A stretch of DNA of 64,000 nt from Metamycoplasma equirhinis (GCF_006385185.1 NZ_VFIX01000001.1:1-64000), one strand, 5' to 3'. Positions 42,820 to 54,617 are shown, numbered from the stretch's first letter. Program-made: numbers and translations. The notes: a model not told the origin generated them from the letters alone.

Positions 42820-45800
42820 ATGAAAACATTAAATCGAAAAAAATTATTTGTTATTTTAGGCGCAGTGGTTGCAGCTCCAATTTCAACAGCAGCAATTGCG
42901 GCATCATGTAAAGATACAAGAAAAATGAAAAAAAATGAAGATCTGCCAAAACCAGATACACCTACTCCTGATAAACCAAAACCAGATAAACCTGTTCCCG
43001 AAATTAAAAAAAGCATTGAAACCAAAGTTTCTAAGAATCTAATTTTAAAAGATCAGAAAATTAAATATCTTTCTATAGGAGATTCAATATCAGCAGGATT
43101 TACTGGCTGATTAGAAGAAGACCATCATGGTGAATTAAAAGATGGCAAAGTAACAGGAATGTCATTTGCTGCGTATTTAGCCTATCTTTTAAACCGGAAA
43201 ACTCCAAATCGACTTGAAAGTTTTAAAAACTTTGCAACATCAAATGCCACAATAGTTGAATGACTTGATTTATTGGGTGTTAAATATCAAACTAAAAAAC
43301 CTAATATTTTCGATATAAATGATAGTCTATACAAAAATACATTCTATCGTTTTAACGATATTGATAAATTAAAAAGTGATTTAGTTAATGAAATTAAAAA
43401 TGCTAACTTAATCACTTTATCACTAGGTGCAAATGACTTTTTACGTTCATTTTCATCAATTTTAAAAGCTTCTGGCATTGACAAAATTATTACTTCAATA
43501 ATTGAAGGTAAAAATTTTGATTTAAATAGCTTTTTAGAATATTTTAAAAACTTTGCAAAAATTGCGCAAGATGAAATTTCAGATCGTTTGAACGAGTTAT
43601 TTAAAAAATTAACCGAAATTAATCCTAACGCTAACATCGAAATAATTTCTTATCCATCACCAGTGTTAAGATTTGTTTCATCACTAATAGAATTCTTGCC
43701 AGAAAACGCTAAAAAACAACTTAAGGACGCTAATCTAAATAGCATGTTGGTAAGCCCATTAAACGATGCGATTCGTGATACAACTAAATCTTATGAAAAT
43801 ATTGGTTATTTAGATGTATATGATGCCGAATATTGAACTAAGAATCAACGTCATTTAGCTTCAATAGTATTTGATATCCACCCATCACCTTTAGGATATA
43901 AAAAGATGGCATTTGATGCATTTGTTAAGTTAACAAATGCGAAAATTGAAGGCAAAACACTACAAAGTTTGGGCTGAAGTAATAATTTTATTCTTAACTC
44001 TGAAAGCACACATTATCACACAGTAGAATTAAACTCGCCAAAAGTTGAAAATTTATATAAAGAACTTTTTGGTGCAAATCCACAAGAAGCATTTAATAAA
44101 TTACTTGAGGAAGATGAATTATATAAAGAAATCAAACCTTTGCTAAATTCAGATAATTTTGCTAAGAAGATTCTAGGTTTCCCAGAAGCAACTATGCAAG
44201 AAATTGCTATTGCACTTGTAACTAAAGTTTTCACTTCTGATTATATGAAACAATTAGACCCCGATGAAAATCTTAAGAAATTCTTTGCAGACAATGATTA
44301 CGCAGCCATTAAAGCTTTAATAAAATGATTCAAGTCTTCAAATTGATTTATTAAGCAATTTAATGAAGCACAAAAGCTTGCGCATGAAACAGATTGAGAT
44401 AAAGACGGCAATCCTGGTGTTGATTTCCTTAATAAGGAATACATAATTGAAATATTTTCAAAAACATTTCTAAAAGAAGAAAATTTAGTTGAATTAATTA
44501 AGGAATTTACAAAAAGCGATTTTTCTAAAGATTTCAAAGATAAATTCGCTAATGCATTATCTAATTTTTTAAAATCAAGTTTAAAAAACGAAAAAGTAAA
44601 ATCTGTTATTTCATTTTTAGCTAAAAAAACATATCCAAGTGTACAAAAATTATTTACACTTGAAAATTATGAAAAATTCATAAGCAAAATTCTAAATTCA
44701 AGTCATATTCCTGAAATTACTAAAAATTCTATTTTAGCAATTTTTGAAATTGGACAAAAATCAGAATTAGACAAAGTTAATAATTTTAACGATTTAATTA
44801 AATTGCTTTTAACCCAAGAAAAAAGTTCTAACGTAATTGATTCTATTCAAAAAATGTTTAGTGAATTAGTAAATGATAAAGATATTCAAGAGTTATTAAT
44901 TTCTAGTTCATTAACATTTATATCAAATGAATATCCAACTCTATTTAGTGGTATGGTTGAAAAAGATCAAAGGATAATTTTAGAAAATTTTGTTAGTGTC
45001 TTTTCACAAATTGAAAATGAATTAAAAATTTCTAAACTATTTTTAGATTCATTAATTAATGAAATTAAAGAACACGGAAAAGACTTAAAATTGGAACAAA
45101 CAATTTTTTCAGTTGTTAAATCAATGAGCAATTCTTTACTTGCTGAAGATGGCAAAAAATTATTGTTAATCGTTGAGAAATTTTCAAAAAACGAACAATT
45201 GAAAGAACATTCAGAACTAGTTAAAAAATTCTTTGCAAATATTTTAAAAGTATTTAAAGAACAAGATGCTGCAACATTAATTTGAAACAAACTTGAAAAT
45301 TACATTTCCCAATATGTAACTAAAGAAAATTTCACAAAATTAATAAGTTCGCTTTTAGAAGATCATAAAATGCATGAATTTATTTTTGAGGAAATAATTG
45401 CTTTCTTCAAATCACAAGATTTCACAAACCAAGGAATTTCTAAATTGCTAAAACCTGGCGGAGCTGTCTATGACAAATTTACAAGTGTCAAATTCGTTGG
45501 CGGATTGCTAAACAATAAATTCTTTAAAGAAAATAAATTATTATTTGTAAAAATTGTTCAAGATATCCTAAAAAATAATTTAGGAAACAAAGATACGCTT
45601 GCTAAATTGCTAGAAACCTTAGGCTTAAGTAAACTATTAGGCGGCGATGAAAATACGACTGATTTTGCTAATTTAATTTCAGATTTAGCCTCAAATAAAT
45701 ACCTAGAAGATACATTAAATCACATATTTGAAATAGTAGCAGAAAGCAAAAATGTGTTTGAAGATGCTCAAAATTGAATAGAAGTTATTGCAAAAATATT

Positions 45801-47055
45801 TGCGTTACCAAACATTGATAAATTAAAAACCTCATTAAAAAATGTCATAAAATTTGTGTTTGAAAAGCATGGTCATATTTTTGGAAAACAAGTTGAAAAT
45901 TTGCTATATTCATCATGAAAATCAAATAACAAATTATATAAACTGGAAGTTATAGAAAAAAATAGAGGAACAATAGCAAATTTCGTTGCTGATTTATTAA
46001 ACTCGGCCATAAACAAGGAAGAAACTATTTTTTCAGAAATTATTAATAACATATTTGATGCTTTAAAAAATGTTAAATTGGAAAAAGATGAAAAAATTGA
46101 TCACGCTGTAAAATTAAGAAACACAATTATTTTAGGTGCGTTGAAATTTGTACAAGGTTCTGCGCCTGGAAAAATTTCGATTGAAAAAATTCTTGCAATT
46201 GAATCCGAGAGCTCAACTGAAAACAAAAACAAAGGCGGTAAAATTTACAAAATTTTCGATAATATGAATTCGGAATATTTTGTTAAAGTTATTAATTTAA
46301 TATTTGAAGTTTCTAATTTCTCATTGAATTCTGGCCTTTACACCACTTTATTTGGTGGAAAATATGTGGAACCCGCTACCAAACATATAAAAGATTCTGT
46401 TTCACTAGAAAAAGTTGCAGAAAAACCAAAAGATAATCCTAATTCCTCACAGTTAAAATTTGAAATTGAAATGCCTAGCGATCCAACAAAACTTATTAGT
46501 GGAGTTGGTATGGTACAAGCAATATTTGCACCTTTAATTAAGCAATTCATTTTAGATATAAATAAATCAAAATACAATGAAACCGATATACTTAAAGTTA
46601 AACAACTTGATAGTTACAAAGCTATATATAGAATATATGTTACATTATTAATGCAAACATTCTCTAACATTCCTGATAGTCTATCCGTATTTTTACCCAT
46701 AGCATTTTCTTTAATGTCTGGATCTATTGGAAGAGTTGCGAATTTATATTTTGAAAAGAATCAAAAAATTTTAGAAGAATTAAAACAGAAATATGGAACA
46801 AATGCACCTTATGTAAGCATTAGCGAAGAAAAAGACACAACTTTAGTTTCACATATATTATTTAGCGGCTATACAAAAGATCAAACATTTACTGAAAATG
46901 ACCTAAAAAACTTTAGCAATTACGGAGTGGATACTATTTTAGCTTACGTCCAAAATCCTGATAAAAACGATGACAAACATCATAAAAAATATGGCGTTGA
47001 AGTGCTAAAAGATGCTTTAGTAAATGGTTACTTACCTCACGAAATTAAAAAATAA
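42820..47055 (+). CDS. Giant SGNH/GDSL-hydrolase lipoprotein
   Basis: A 1,411-residue exported protein. The signal peptide ends at AIAASC (Cys ~29), then a KP-rich linker (DKPKPDKPVP). A GDSL/SGNH hydrolase domain follows at about residues 83-385: block I YLSIGDSISAGFTG (Ser 89), block III LGANDF (Asn 205) and block V FDIHPSPLGY (Asp 352, His 354), so the catalytic triad looks complete. The remaining ~1,000 residues are helical, Lys/Asn/Leu-rich, with no known domain. SGNH enzymes are esterases or lipases; a role on host lipid is inference. The ATG at 42820 is preferred for its AGAGG site over an ATG 12 bases earlier. Many UGA codons are Trp. Confidence 0.85.
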
Positions 47056-47060
47056 AATTA

Positions 47061-47087
47061 ACATGGCGATTTTGCCATGTTTTTTTG
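47061..47087 (+). terminator. Terminator after the SGNH lipoprotein gene
   Basis: ACATGGC and GCCATGT form a perfect 7-bp stem with a 6-base loop, followed by TTTTTTT, six bases past the stop. Confidence 0.85.
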
Positions 47088-47129
47088 TCAAAATCATAGA
47101 TAAATTAAATACAAATCATTATTTATAAT

Positions 47130-49127
47130 TTAGTATTTATCTCATTCAAAATAGGTTTTTGCACCTTTTTTAATATTCAATTGATAAGAATATTCTTGCG
47201 TTCATAAACCTAATGAATGGTCCATATATTTTCTAAAAGAAGTAACACGCCGTTTGCTTCGTTCTTGAACATCAAAATAGTTGTTATTAGCATCATTTAG
47301 AAAATCTTTAATTTCGTTATCGCTCATTTTATTATCGCTATTTTCGTCAATTCAAAGTTTTATATCCAGTTTTTTACCCAATGAATATTTATTTAATGTT
47401 TCGATATCAATTGAATCGCTAAAATATGAAAAATAAGTATATTTATCTTTTTCTTGGCTAGAAAAGGGATATATTCAATCAACATTGTAAGTAGCAGATA
47501 TGTCGCTATTTCATGCCTTTTTAGCAACAAAATTGAAATTAGATTTATGAATTGCAATTTTTTGGTAATCACTTGCTTTATTTTGATTAGTTAACAAAAG
47601 CGCCATCTTTTTATTAACATAATTTTTATCCAGTTTTAAATAGCCACCAAAATTAAGATTTGCGTGATCTCTTTGAATGGTACTATTTTTATCATCGAAC
47701 TGCCATTTTCAATTATCGGCACCTATATAACTAATTGCTTGACCATAACCCATTAAATCAATGTAAGCTTTAAATAGTCCTTTCAAACGTAAATCTTTTG
47801 CAATATTTTTAAAAATTAATTCATCTTCTGCGTTTCGAAATCCCTTTAATTCATTATCAAAAACTCAATTTGTGGAGAATATTTCTTTATTATCATGAAC
47901 ATACATTTTTAAAATATCGTCGCCAATTGCTGAAAGATATGTGCTTTTTTTATCTGGTTTATCAAAATATAAATAGCCACGATAAATTTTTTCTTGTGGA
48001 TTATAAAACTTAGAATTAGAAGTGAATGACATTTTGAGCAATTCTCTTGGAACAAGTTCCTCAAATGAATATAAATATTTCACTTGGTCTTCTGTAGTAG
48101 CATTAATAAAATTGATGCCATTTAGATTTGAATTATTAAAATATAAATTTTTACTAAATTGGTTTTTAAATTTCATTATTTCAGTTGCTGTTAAATTAAG
48201 GTTAGCAAATTTAAATAAATCATAACTAGAAAGATTTTGAAATACAGGATTTTGATTAATTAATTTATATTTAAACGCTGTTGGGTTTTTTAGAAAATAA
48301 GCGTTAGATTGACCCAAAGGCAAATAATATGATAAATTTTCCCTAAATTCATGTAAGAATTTTTTGTTATTTGCATTATTTTCTTTAACAATTTGCTTAT
48401 TTGATAATTTATATTCTAATTCATTATTGGCTAATGAATCATTATTTTTAATACTACGGTTATAAATATTATCAATATGGTGTGTGTATTCATGAACCAA
48501 AACACTTAAAATCATTTCGGCTCGTTTTTCAGCATCCCAATTTAAAATTTGATAATTTATTGTGTCGCCTTCAAAAATCGAATTTGAAAAAAGATAGATG
48601 TCAAATACACCAGGTAAATAAAAACCATTAACTTCCTTATTTAGTTCTCCAGAATATTTTCTGTTAATGTAAACATTGCGCAAAGCGTTTATTTCTGGCC
48701 CAAAAACAGCACGGTTTTGAAATAGTTCATCTAATTTTTTTCTGCCTTCCTCTCCTAAGAAATAAACAGGCTCTTCGTTTTTGTCGATGCCAATAGGGTA
48801 TTCGATGATTGAAAGATGACCATATTCAAATCTATCGTTTATTTTAAGGTCTTTTTCTAATTTAGAATTAAATGATTTTATTGACGAATTTAAATAGCCA
48901 TTTTTGCCGTTTATTTTAAAGTCATTTGGATTGATTGGTTTGATTTGGTTATTGCTAAAATTATTTATTGTATTTTTTACATAACGATAAACGCCATAGC
49001 CAATACCAGCAGCACATCCAAGCGAAAGTAAAGTAAGAAAAAATGAAAGACCGCCATGACCTTTTGGTTTTTTGGCAGATTTATTTGAAGGTATCTGTGA
49101 TTGGTTTGAATTTAAATTATCTTTCAT
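47130..49127 (-). CDS. Membrane-anchored zinc metalloprotease-like protein (MYPU_1760-like)
   Basis: A 665-residue protein with one N-terminal membrane helix (FFLTLLSLGCAAGIGYGVYRYV, residues 28-49) preceded by a basic start; the rest should be outside the cell. VLVHEYTHHID at about residues 209-219 gives HExxH (His 212, Glu 213, His 216), the zinc-metallopeptidase core. I recognise, from memory, the mycoplasma family named after MYPU_1760. Seven or so UGA codons are Trp, and the last ~245 residues lie beyond the first of them (47865). The third zinc ligand is not identified. Substrate unknown. Confidence 0.78.
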
Positions 49128-49186
49128 TTTTCATCTTCTTTCATTAGCGATTTAACAATTATAAATTAATTATATAATTTTATATT

Positions 49187-49735
49187 ATGTTAAGAATTAT
49201 TGCTGGAAAATATCGTTCAAGATTACTAAAACAACCAAGCGCCCAAACAACGCGTCCTACAATCGATAGAGCTAGAGAGGCTATTTTTTCATCTATTCAA
49301 TTCGCACTTAAAGATAAACAATTTTTAGATCTATTTTCTGGTAGCGGTGCGTTTTGCTTAGAAGCTCTTTCGCGAGGAGCAAAAAATGCCATTTGCATTG
49401 AGCGAGATATTAACGCCTATAAAATAATTTTAGAAAATAAAAAGACATTAAATGAAACAAATTTATCAGTCATAAATACTGACGCTTTAGATTTTTTAAA
49501 GAAAAATTTAACTTCAAAATTTGATTATATTTATTTAGATCCGCCATTTGCAAAAAAAGAATTATTAATAAATTGTTTAGATTTTATTTGCGAAAACGAA
49601 ATGCTAAATGAGAATGGAATGGCAATTATTGAAACAGATTGAAACAATTTTGAATACGAGCATAATAACTATCGCATAAACAGGAACAAAAAATATGGTA
49701 AAATTTATATCTACTACATACAAAAACATTTTTAA
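49187..49735 (+). CDS. rsmD: 16S rRNA (guanine-966-N2)-methyltransferase RsmD
   Basis: A 182-residue SAM-dependent methyltransferase. MLRIIAGKYRSRLLKQP, then TRPTIDRAREAIFSSI, are RsmD hallmarks; the SAM-binding motif is LDLFSGSGAFCLEAL; the catalytic DPPF lies at about residues 122-125. One UGA is Trp. It precedes gmk by 27 bases, with GAGAGGAG before gmk. Confidence 0.93.
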
Positions 49736-49762
49736 ATTAAAAAATTTAAAGAGAGGAGAATA

Positions 49763-50386
49763 ATGCCTAAAAAATTAATCATTTTTACTGGCCCAAGTGG
49801 CGTTGGCAAAGGGACTGTCGAAAAAGTTTTGTTTGACAATCCTAAATTAAAATTAAAATTATCTGTTTCTATGACAACGCGTTCTCCACGCGAAGGTGAA
49901 GTTGATGGTGTTCACTACTATTTTGTATCAAAAGAAACATTTACTGCATGTTTAAAAGAACATAAACTAATTGAATATTCGCTACACTTTGATAATTATT
50001 ATGGAACTTTATATTCTGAAATCGATAGAATTTGTGAACAAGGCAAAATTCCGTTTTTAGAAATTGAAACTAATGGCGCTAAACAAATAATTGATTTTTA
50101 TAAGAAAAATAATAAAGAAAATGAAATTTGTTCAATTTTCTTAATGCCGCCTTCGTTTAATGAACTAGAAAAACGTATTGAAGGTAGAAACACTGAAACT
50201 CCTGAAGTTATTGCTCAAAGATTAAAAAAAGCAGAAGAAGAAATTAAAATTTCAGAAATTTTTCAACATGTTGTAATTAATGATAGTGTCGAAACAACAG
50301 CGAAAAGAATTTCAAAAATAATTAATGATAATTTTAAAGAAGTAATCGCCGGAACAAAAATTATTGAAGAAGGGAGAAAGGCTTAA
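49763..50386 (+). CDS. gmk: Guanylate kinase
   Basis: A 207-residue enzyme converting GMP to GDP. The P-loop is FTGPSGVGKGTV (about residues 7-18); the GMP-binding region has TTRSPREGEVDGVHYYFV; LEIETNGAKQI is the variant of the usual LEID.QGA. The GPSGVGKGT form is normal in Firmicutes. First gene in a run with the PP2C, kinase, rsgA and rpe genes. Confidence 0.97.
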   Translation: MPKKLIIFTGPSGVGKGTVEKVLFDNPKLKLKLSVSMTTRSPREGEVDGVHYYFVSKETFTACLKEHKLIEYSLHFDNYYGTLYSEIDRICEQGKIPFLEIETNGAKQIIDFYKKNNKENEICSIFLMPPSFNELEKRIEGRNTETPEVIAQRLKKAEEEIKISEIFQHVVINDSVETTAKRISKIINDNFKEVIAGTKIIEEGRKA

Positions 50387-50394
50387 TTATTATC

Positions 50395-51150
50395 ATGAAA
50401 TATTGCATTAAATCAGATATAGGTAGAGTAAGAAAAGAAAATCAAGACCGCGCAGATATTGCGTTTTTAAGTAATTGAACTCTAGCAATGTTATGTGATG
50501 GAATGGGCGGGCATTTTGGTGGTGCTAAATGTGCTGAATTAACTATCGAAACATTAAAAAACTATTTTTTGCAAACATTTCCCGATAATTTAAAATTCAA
50601 TGATAAACGTAATATTAATAAATGATTTAATAATGCATTAAGCCAAATTAAAAAAACCTTAGATAAATTTATCGAGGAAAATTTTCATTTTGAAAGTATG
50701 GGGACAACATTAACTGCTGCCCTTATTTTTAATTCAAATGGGACAATATATATTTTTAATGTTGGTGATTCTCGAACTTATGTATATAACGGACTTTTAT
50801 ATCAAACCACACAAGATCAAAACTTTTTAAATCAATTAGTTTCTAACGATATTTTATCATTTGAAGAAGCCAAAAAACACCCTGATGCTAATAAGTTAGT
50901 TAGTTGCATTGGACCAAGAATGATAATGAAATGTGATGGTTTTTTAATAAATAGTGATGCAAATGTCAAATATGTTATTCTAACATCAGATGGATTACAT
51001 GATTATGTAGAAAAACCCGCAATTGAACAAATATTACAAAATAAAAAATTGAATTTAGAAGCGAAAGCACAAAAACTAGTCGAATTTGCGATTCGAAATT
51101 CATCTCAAGATAACATATCAATCGAAATTGTGGAGTTGGAAAATGAGTAG
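50395..51150 (+). CDS. PP2C-family Ser/Thr protein phosphatase
   Basis: A 251-residue PPM phosphatase. Metal-binding motifs are SDIGRVRKENQDR (motif I), AMLCDGMGGH (motif II), NVGDSRTYVY (motif VIII-like), LTSDGLHDYV (motif with Asp) and SSQDNISIEIVEL (final Asp-Asn). It should remove phosphate from targets of the kinase encoded next, whose ATG overlaps its stop by 8 bases (ATGAGTAG). This equals prpC-prkC of B. subtilis, also between gmk/rsmD-type genes and rsgA-rpe. It starts 8 bases after gmk. Confidence 0.93.
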
Positions 51151-52153
51151 TATGAAAGAATTAATAGGATACCCAAATTTAAATAAAAATTTTGAAGATT
51201 TTGTTTTAATTGGGCGTGGTGGATTTGGGGAGGTTTATTCAGGAACTTATAAAAAATCCGGAAAACGTTATGCTATTAAAGTTTTACTAAATAGCCCTGA
51301 TAGGCCGGAAACCGCCAAATTACGTTTTGAAAATGAATGTAAGCTTTTAGCTAAAATCAAAAGCCCATATGTTGTTGGTTTTTTTGGCCATTTTGTTTCC
51401 GATAATGAGGCTTATTATGCTATGGAATTAATCAACGGAAACGGACTAAAAAATATTATTCTAAAAAATAAAAAACTTTTACCAGAAACTGCTGTTTCAT
51501 ATGCTAAAGAAATTTGTCAAGGTCTTATTGAAATTCATAAAATGGGCGTAGTACATCGCGATTTAAAACCAAGCAACATTTTGATTGATAGTAAGTCTAA
51601 CACAATTAAACTAATTGACTTTGGCATTTCACTTGATGAAACTTCTAAACGAGTAACTTCAACTAATAAAACCGTTGGATCAATTCAATATATTGCTCCG
51701 GAAATATTAACGCGTTCGTCGGATGCGACTTTAAAAAGTGACATTTATGCACTAGGTATAATTTTATATGAGATGTTAGTAGGAAAAGTACCATTCACTT
51801 CGCAAGATCCACAGCAAATAATGTTGATGCAAATTAATGAGCCTCTCCCTAAAATTGAAGGTGTTAATATCATTATTCCTCAACCTTTGGAAAATATAAT
51901 CATTAGATGTACAGCAAAAAATCCAGAACAACGCTATGAAAATTGTAGTCAATTATATTTGGACTTATTAAGTTGTTTAAAACCAGATCGAGCATCAGAG
52001 CCAAGACTTGAACTTAATGTGAATAAGAAAGTTGCTAAAGCCAAAAAATTTTTTAAGAGTAAAACTTTTGCAATTTTATATTTCACTCTTGGTGGAATTT
52101 TAATCTTAGTTGCTATTTTATTAATTGGGCTTCATGCTGGGGGTATATTTTAA
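51143..52153 (+). CDS. Hanks-type Ser/Thr protein kinase with C-terminal membrane helix
   Basis: A 336-residue kinase. The Gly loop is IGRGGFGEVYSG, the catalytic Lys is in YAIKVLL, catalytic HRDLKPSN lies at 138-145, and DFG at IDFGIS, with the APE-like region as IAPEIL. One C-terminal membrane helix (FAILYFTLGGILILVAILLIGL, about 309-330) ends the protein; the extracellular PASTA domains seen in PrkC/PknB are missing, in line with absence of peptidoglycan. Partner of the PP2C. The stop shares a base with the rsgA start (TAATG). Confidence 0.94.
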   Translation: MSSMKELIGYPNLNKNFEDFVLIGRGGFGEVYSGTYKKSGKRYAIKVLLNSPDRPETAKLRFENECKLLAKIKSPYVVGFFGHFVSDNEAYYAMELINGNGLKNIILKNKKLLPETAVSYAKEICQGLIEIHKMGVVHRDLKPSNILIDSKSNTIKLIDFGISLDETSKRVTSTNKTVGSIQYIAPEILTRSSDATLKSDIYALGIILYEMLVGKVPFTSQDPQQIMLMQINEPLPKIEGVNIIIPQPLENIIIRCTAKNPEQRYENCSQLYLDLLSCLKPDRASEPRLELNVNKKVAKAKKFFKSKTFAILYFTLGGILILVAILLIGLHAGGIF

Positions 52154-53001
52154 TGGAACAAGGAAAAATAGTTAAATCTGTCGCTGGGTTTTATGATGTT
52201 AAAAGTTTTACTGATCATAAAATTTATCGTGTTCGCGGTAGTGGCAAATTACGCTTACTTGATATGAAACCTATTGTCGGAGACAATGTTGAATTCGAAA
52301 AAGGCGAACTAATTCATCGCATTTTGGGACGCCAAAATTTCTTTATAAGACCAAAGATAGCAAACGTAGACCAAGCAATTGTAGTTATGTCATTAGTTGA
52401 ACCAGAATTTAGTTCTTTACTTGTTGATAAATTTTTGATTATTATCGAAAACAAAAATGTAAAGCCAATTATTGTTTTAACAAAAAAAGATTTAACAAGT
52501 GCTTCAAAAATAAATTTTTATAAAGAACAGGGGTATCAAGTTTTTGAAATTAATTACGCAACAAATGAAGGCTTTGAAGGTTTAAGGGAAATTTTTAGAC
52601 ACAAGACTAGTTTTTTTGTTGGCCAAACGGGAGTTGGTAAAACAACGTTGATAAACCACTTAGCAAACACTACTTTCGAAACGCAAGCCATTTCAAAAGC
52701 TCTAAATCGTGGCAAGCATACGACTCGCGAAGTTAGTTTAATTGACTTCAATGGTGGTGAAATAATTGACACGCCAGGATTTTCTTCAATCGAATTTGAC
52801 TTAACAATTAATGAATTACCAACGGCTTTTAAAGCGTTTAGAGAAGCATCGGTTTTTTGTAAATATCGAACTTGCAAACATTACCTTGAAAATGTTAGTG
52901 ATTGCAAAGTTAAACAATTAGTAGAACAAGGCACAATAAAACAAGAACGTTATGATAACTACATTAGTTTCTTAAAACGTTTAATCGATCCTAAATTTTA
53001 A
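52153..53001 (+). CDS. rsgA: Ribosome small subunit-dependent GTPase RsgA
   Basis: A 282-residue circularly permuted GTPase for 30S maturation. Order: OB-fold (1-~65), G4 LTKKDL, then P-loop VGQTGVGKTTLINHL (about residues 156-170), G3 DTPGFSS, and a zinc knuckle CKYRTCKHYLENVSDC. The G4-before-G1 order is the family hallmark. The order kinase-rsgA-rpe is as in B. subtilis. Confidence 0.96.
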   Translation: MEQGKIVKSVAGFYDVKSFTDHKIYRVRGSGKLRLLDMKPIVGDNVEFEKGELIHRILGRQNFFIRPKIANVDQAIVVMSLVEPEFSSLLVDKFLIIIENKNVKPIIVLTKKDLTSASKINFYKEQGYQVFEINYATNEGFEGLREIFRHKTSFFVGQTGVGKTTLINHLANTTFETQAISKALNRGKHTTREVSLIDFNGGEIIDTPGFSSIEFDLTINELPTAFKAFREASVFCKYRTCKHYLENVSDCKVKQLVEQGTIKQERYDNYISFLKRLIDPKF

Positions 53002-53014
53002 TAAAGGAGTTACA

Positions 53015-53668
53015 ATGAAAAAAATTAGCCCATCAATATTAGATGTTCCAAAAGATAATTTAATTAATTATGTAACACAATTGACTAAGTGAGGTGTTAA
53101 TAACGTTCATTATGACATAATGGATAATATTTTCGTGCCAAATGTTGCATTACAATATGCTGAAGTAAAAAGCATTAAGGAAAATTGCCCGAAACACATA
53201 ATGGATATTCACTTAATGGTTAAAGATGTTTTTGGTTATTATGAAATGTATAAAAATGTTGGCGACATTATAACTTTTCACTATGAAGCATTAACTGAAG
53301 GCGAAATTTTACAATTAATAGAAATAGCTAAAAAAGATAATGTAAAATTAGGGATCTCAATTAAACCTAAAACTAAAGTAAGAGAAATTATTCCATTAAT
53401 AAAAAATTTCTCATTAGTTTTAATAATGAGTGTTGAACCAGGTTTCGGCGGGCAAAAATTCATTGAAAATAGTTTAAATAAAGTTAGTGAATTAAAACAA
53501 TATTTAACTAAAAATAATTTGAAAAATATTTTGATTCAAATTGATGGCGGGATTAATGGTGACAATATAAAAAATTGTTTTAAATTTGGTGTGGATATGG
53601 CTGTTGTTGGTTCTTATTTAGTTAAAAATTTCTCAGAAAAAACTATTAATAAATTAACTGAGAGGTAA
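53015..53668 (+). CDS. rpe: Ribulose-phosphate 3-epimerase
   Basis: A 217-residue TIM-barrel enzyme of the pentose phosphate pathway. Signature segments: SPSILD at the N-terminus, VHYDIMDNIFVPNV (catalytic Asp), MDIHLMV, HYEA, VEPGFGGQKF and IDGGING. One UGA is Trp (KWGVNN). AAAGGAG lies nine bases before the ATG. Last gene of the gmk-to-rpe run. Confidence 0.96.
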
Positions 53669-53671
53669 AAA

Positions 53672-54084
53672 AATGAAAATATCAAAGCAAAAACCAATAA
53701 TTAAACAAGGTTTTTCTAATTATTTTTATTGCTTTTATTTGAGGGTATGGGATATTTATTTTTAGTGCTATTGGAATTGTATTAAGTAAATCAAAGAATT
53801 TCGTTGAAACCCTACAAAATGTGTTATGAATTCCCTATGTTTGAATTGCTATTTTTATTGCAAAAGTTGCATTTTCAGCGTAATGTGCAAACTTTGCATA
53901 TCGACTAAACGATCAAAGTTTTAAATCCTATATTTTCGCTTGGTGCATTTATATTTATATTGTCGTTTATTGGATGTTGTTTAGCATTGAAAAAAGCAAA
54001 TTCAAAAACAGAAAATGACAATTATGATAAATATAGTAAACCAATAATAAGGATTATTATGATTTTGAACCCAAAATTTAATTA
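53672..54084 (+). pseudogene. Decayed small membrane-protein gene
   Basis: Starts ATG just after rpe, but the reading shifts frame: MKISKQKPIIKQGF, then in another frame IFIAFIWGYGIFIFSAIGIVL and VLWIPYVWIAIFIAKVAFS to a TAA, and then in a third frame SLGAFIFILSFIGCCLALKKAN and KPIIRIIMILNPKFN. Together they form a three- or four-helix protein of about 130 residues, broken by at least two frameshifts. Its layout resembles the intact gene just downstream. Confidence 0.55.
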
Positions 54085-54174
54085 ATTTTTTAATGGGCTA
54101 AAAACTTTTCAAAATTTAAATTCTTAAAAGTTATAATTTTATTAGTTATATTAATCAATTTAGCAAGGAGAAAA

Positions 54175-54615
54175 ATGCAAAATATTAAAAAAACAACGTT
54201 TAGATTTAATTTATCACTTTTAATTTTTAGAGTAATATACGTTATAGCATTTATTGGGGTATATGCAGCAACTGTGCATTTATTAATTAGTGGCAATTTT
54301 CATGATAGATTATTGTATATCGTAAAACAATATACAGGACTTATTGCGCCAATTATATTTTTTGGACTAGCATTATTAGTTACATCAATTGGTGCATTCG
54401 TATGCAACATAATAGCAGCTATTAAAACTTTTAAAGAAGGAAAAACCAATTTATTTGTCCTATTTTTATTGGGCATGTTTATTAGTACCATAATATCTTT
54501 AGTTGCATCGATATTGTGATTAAGAGAAGATAAGAAAAATATAGTAGTTTCACAAAACAATAATACTAATTCTAATTTAGACAATAACGATTCAAAACCA
54601 ACTGCGGAAATTTAA
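54175..54615 (+). CDS. Small three-helix membrane protein, unknown function
   Basis: A 146-residue protein with three hydrophobic helices (LLIFRVIYVIAFIGVYAATVHLL; LIAPIIFFGLALLVTSIGAFVCNIIAA; LFVLFLLGMFISTIISLVASIL) and a polar Asn/Asp/Lys C-tail. One UGA is Trp (LWLREDKK). AAGGAG lies before the ATG. Not recognised. Compare the 93-residue protein at 21003, which has a similar plan. Confidence 0.65.
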
Positions 54616-54617
54616 TC

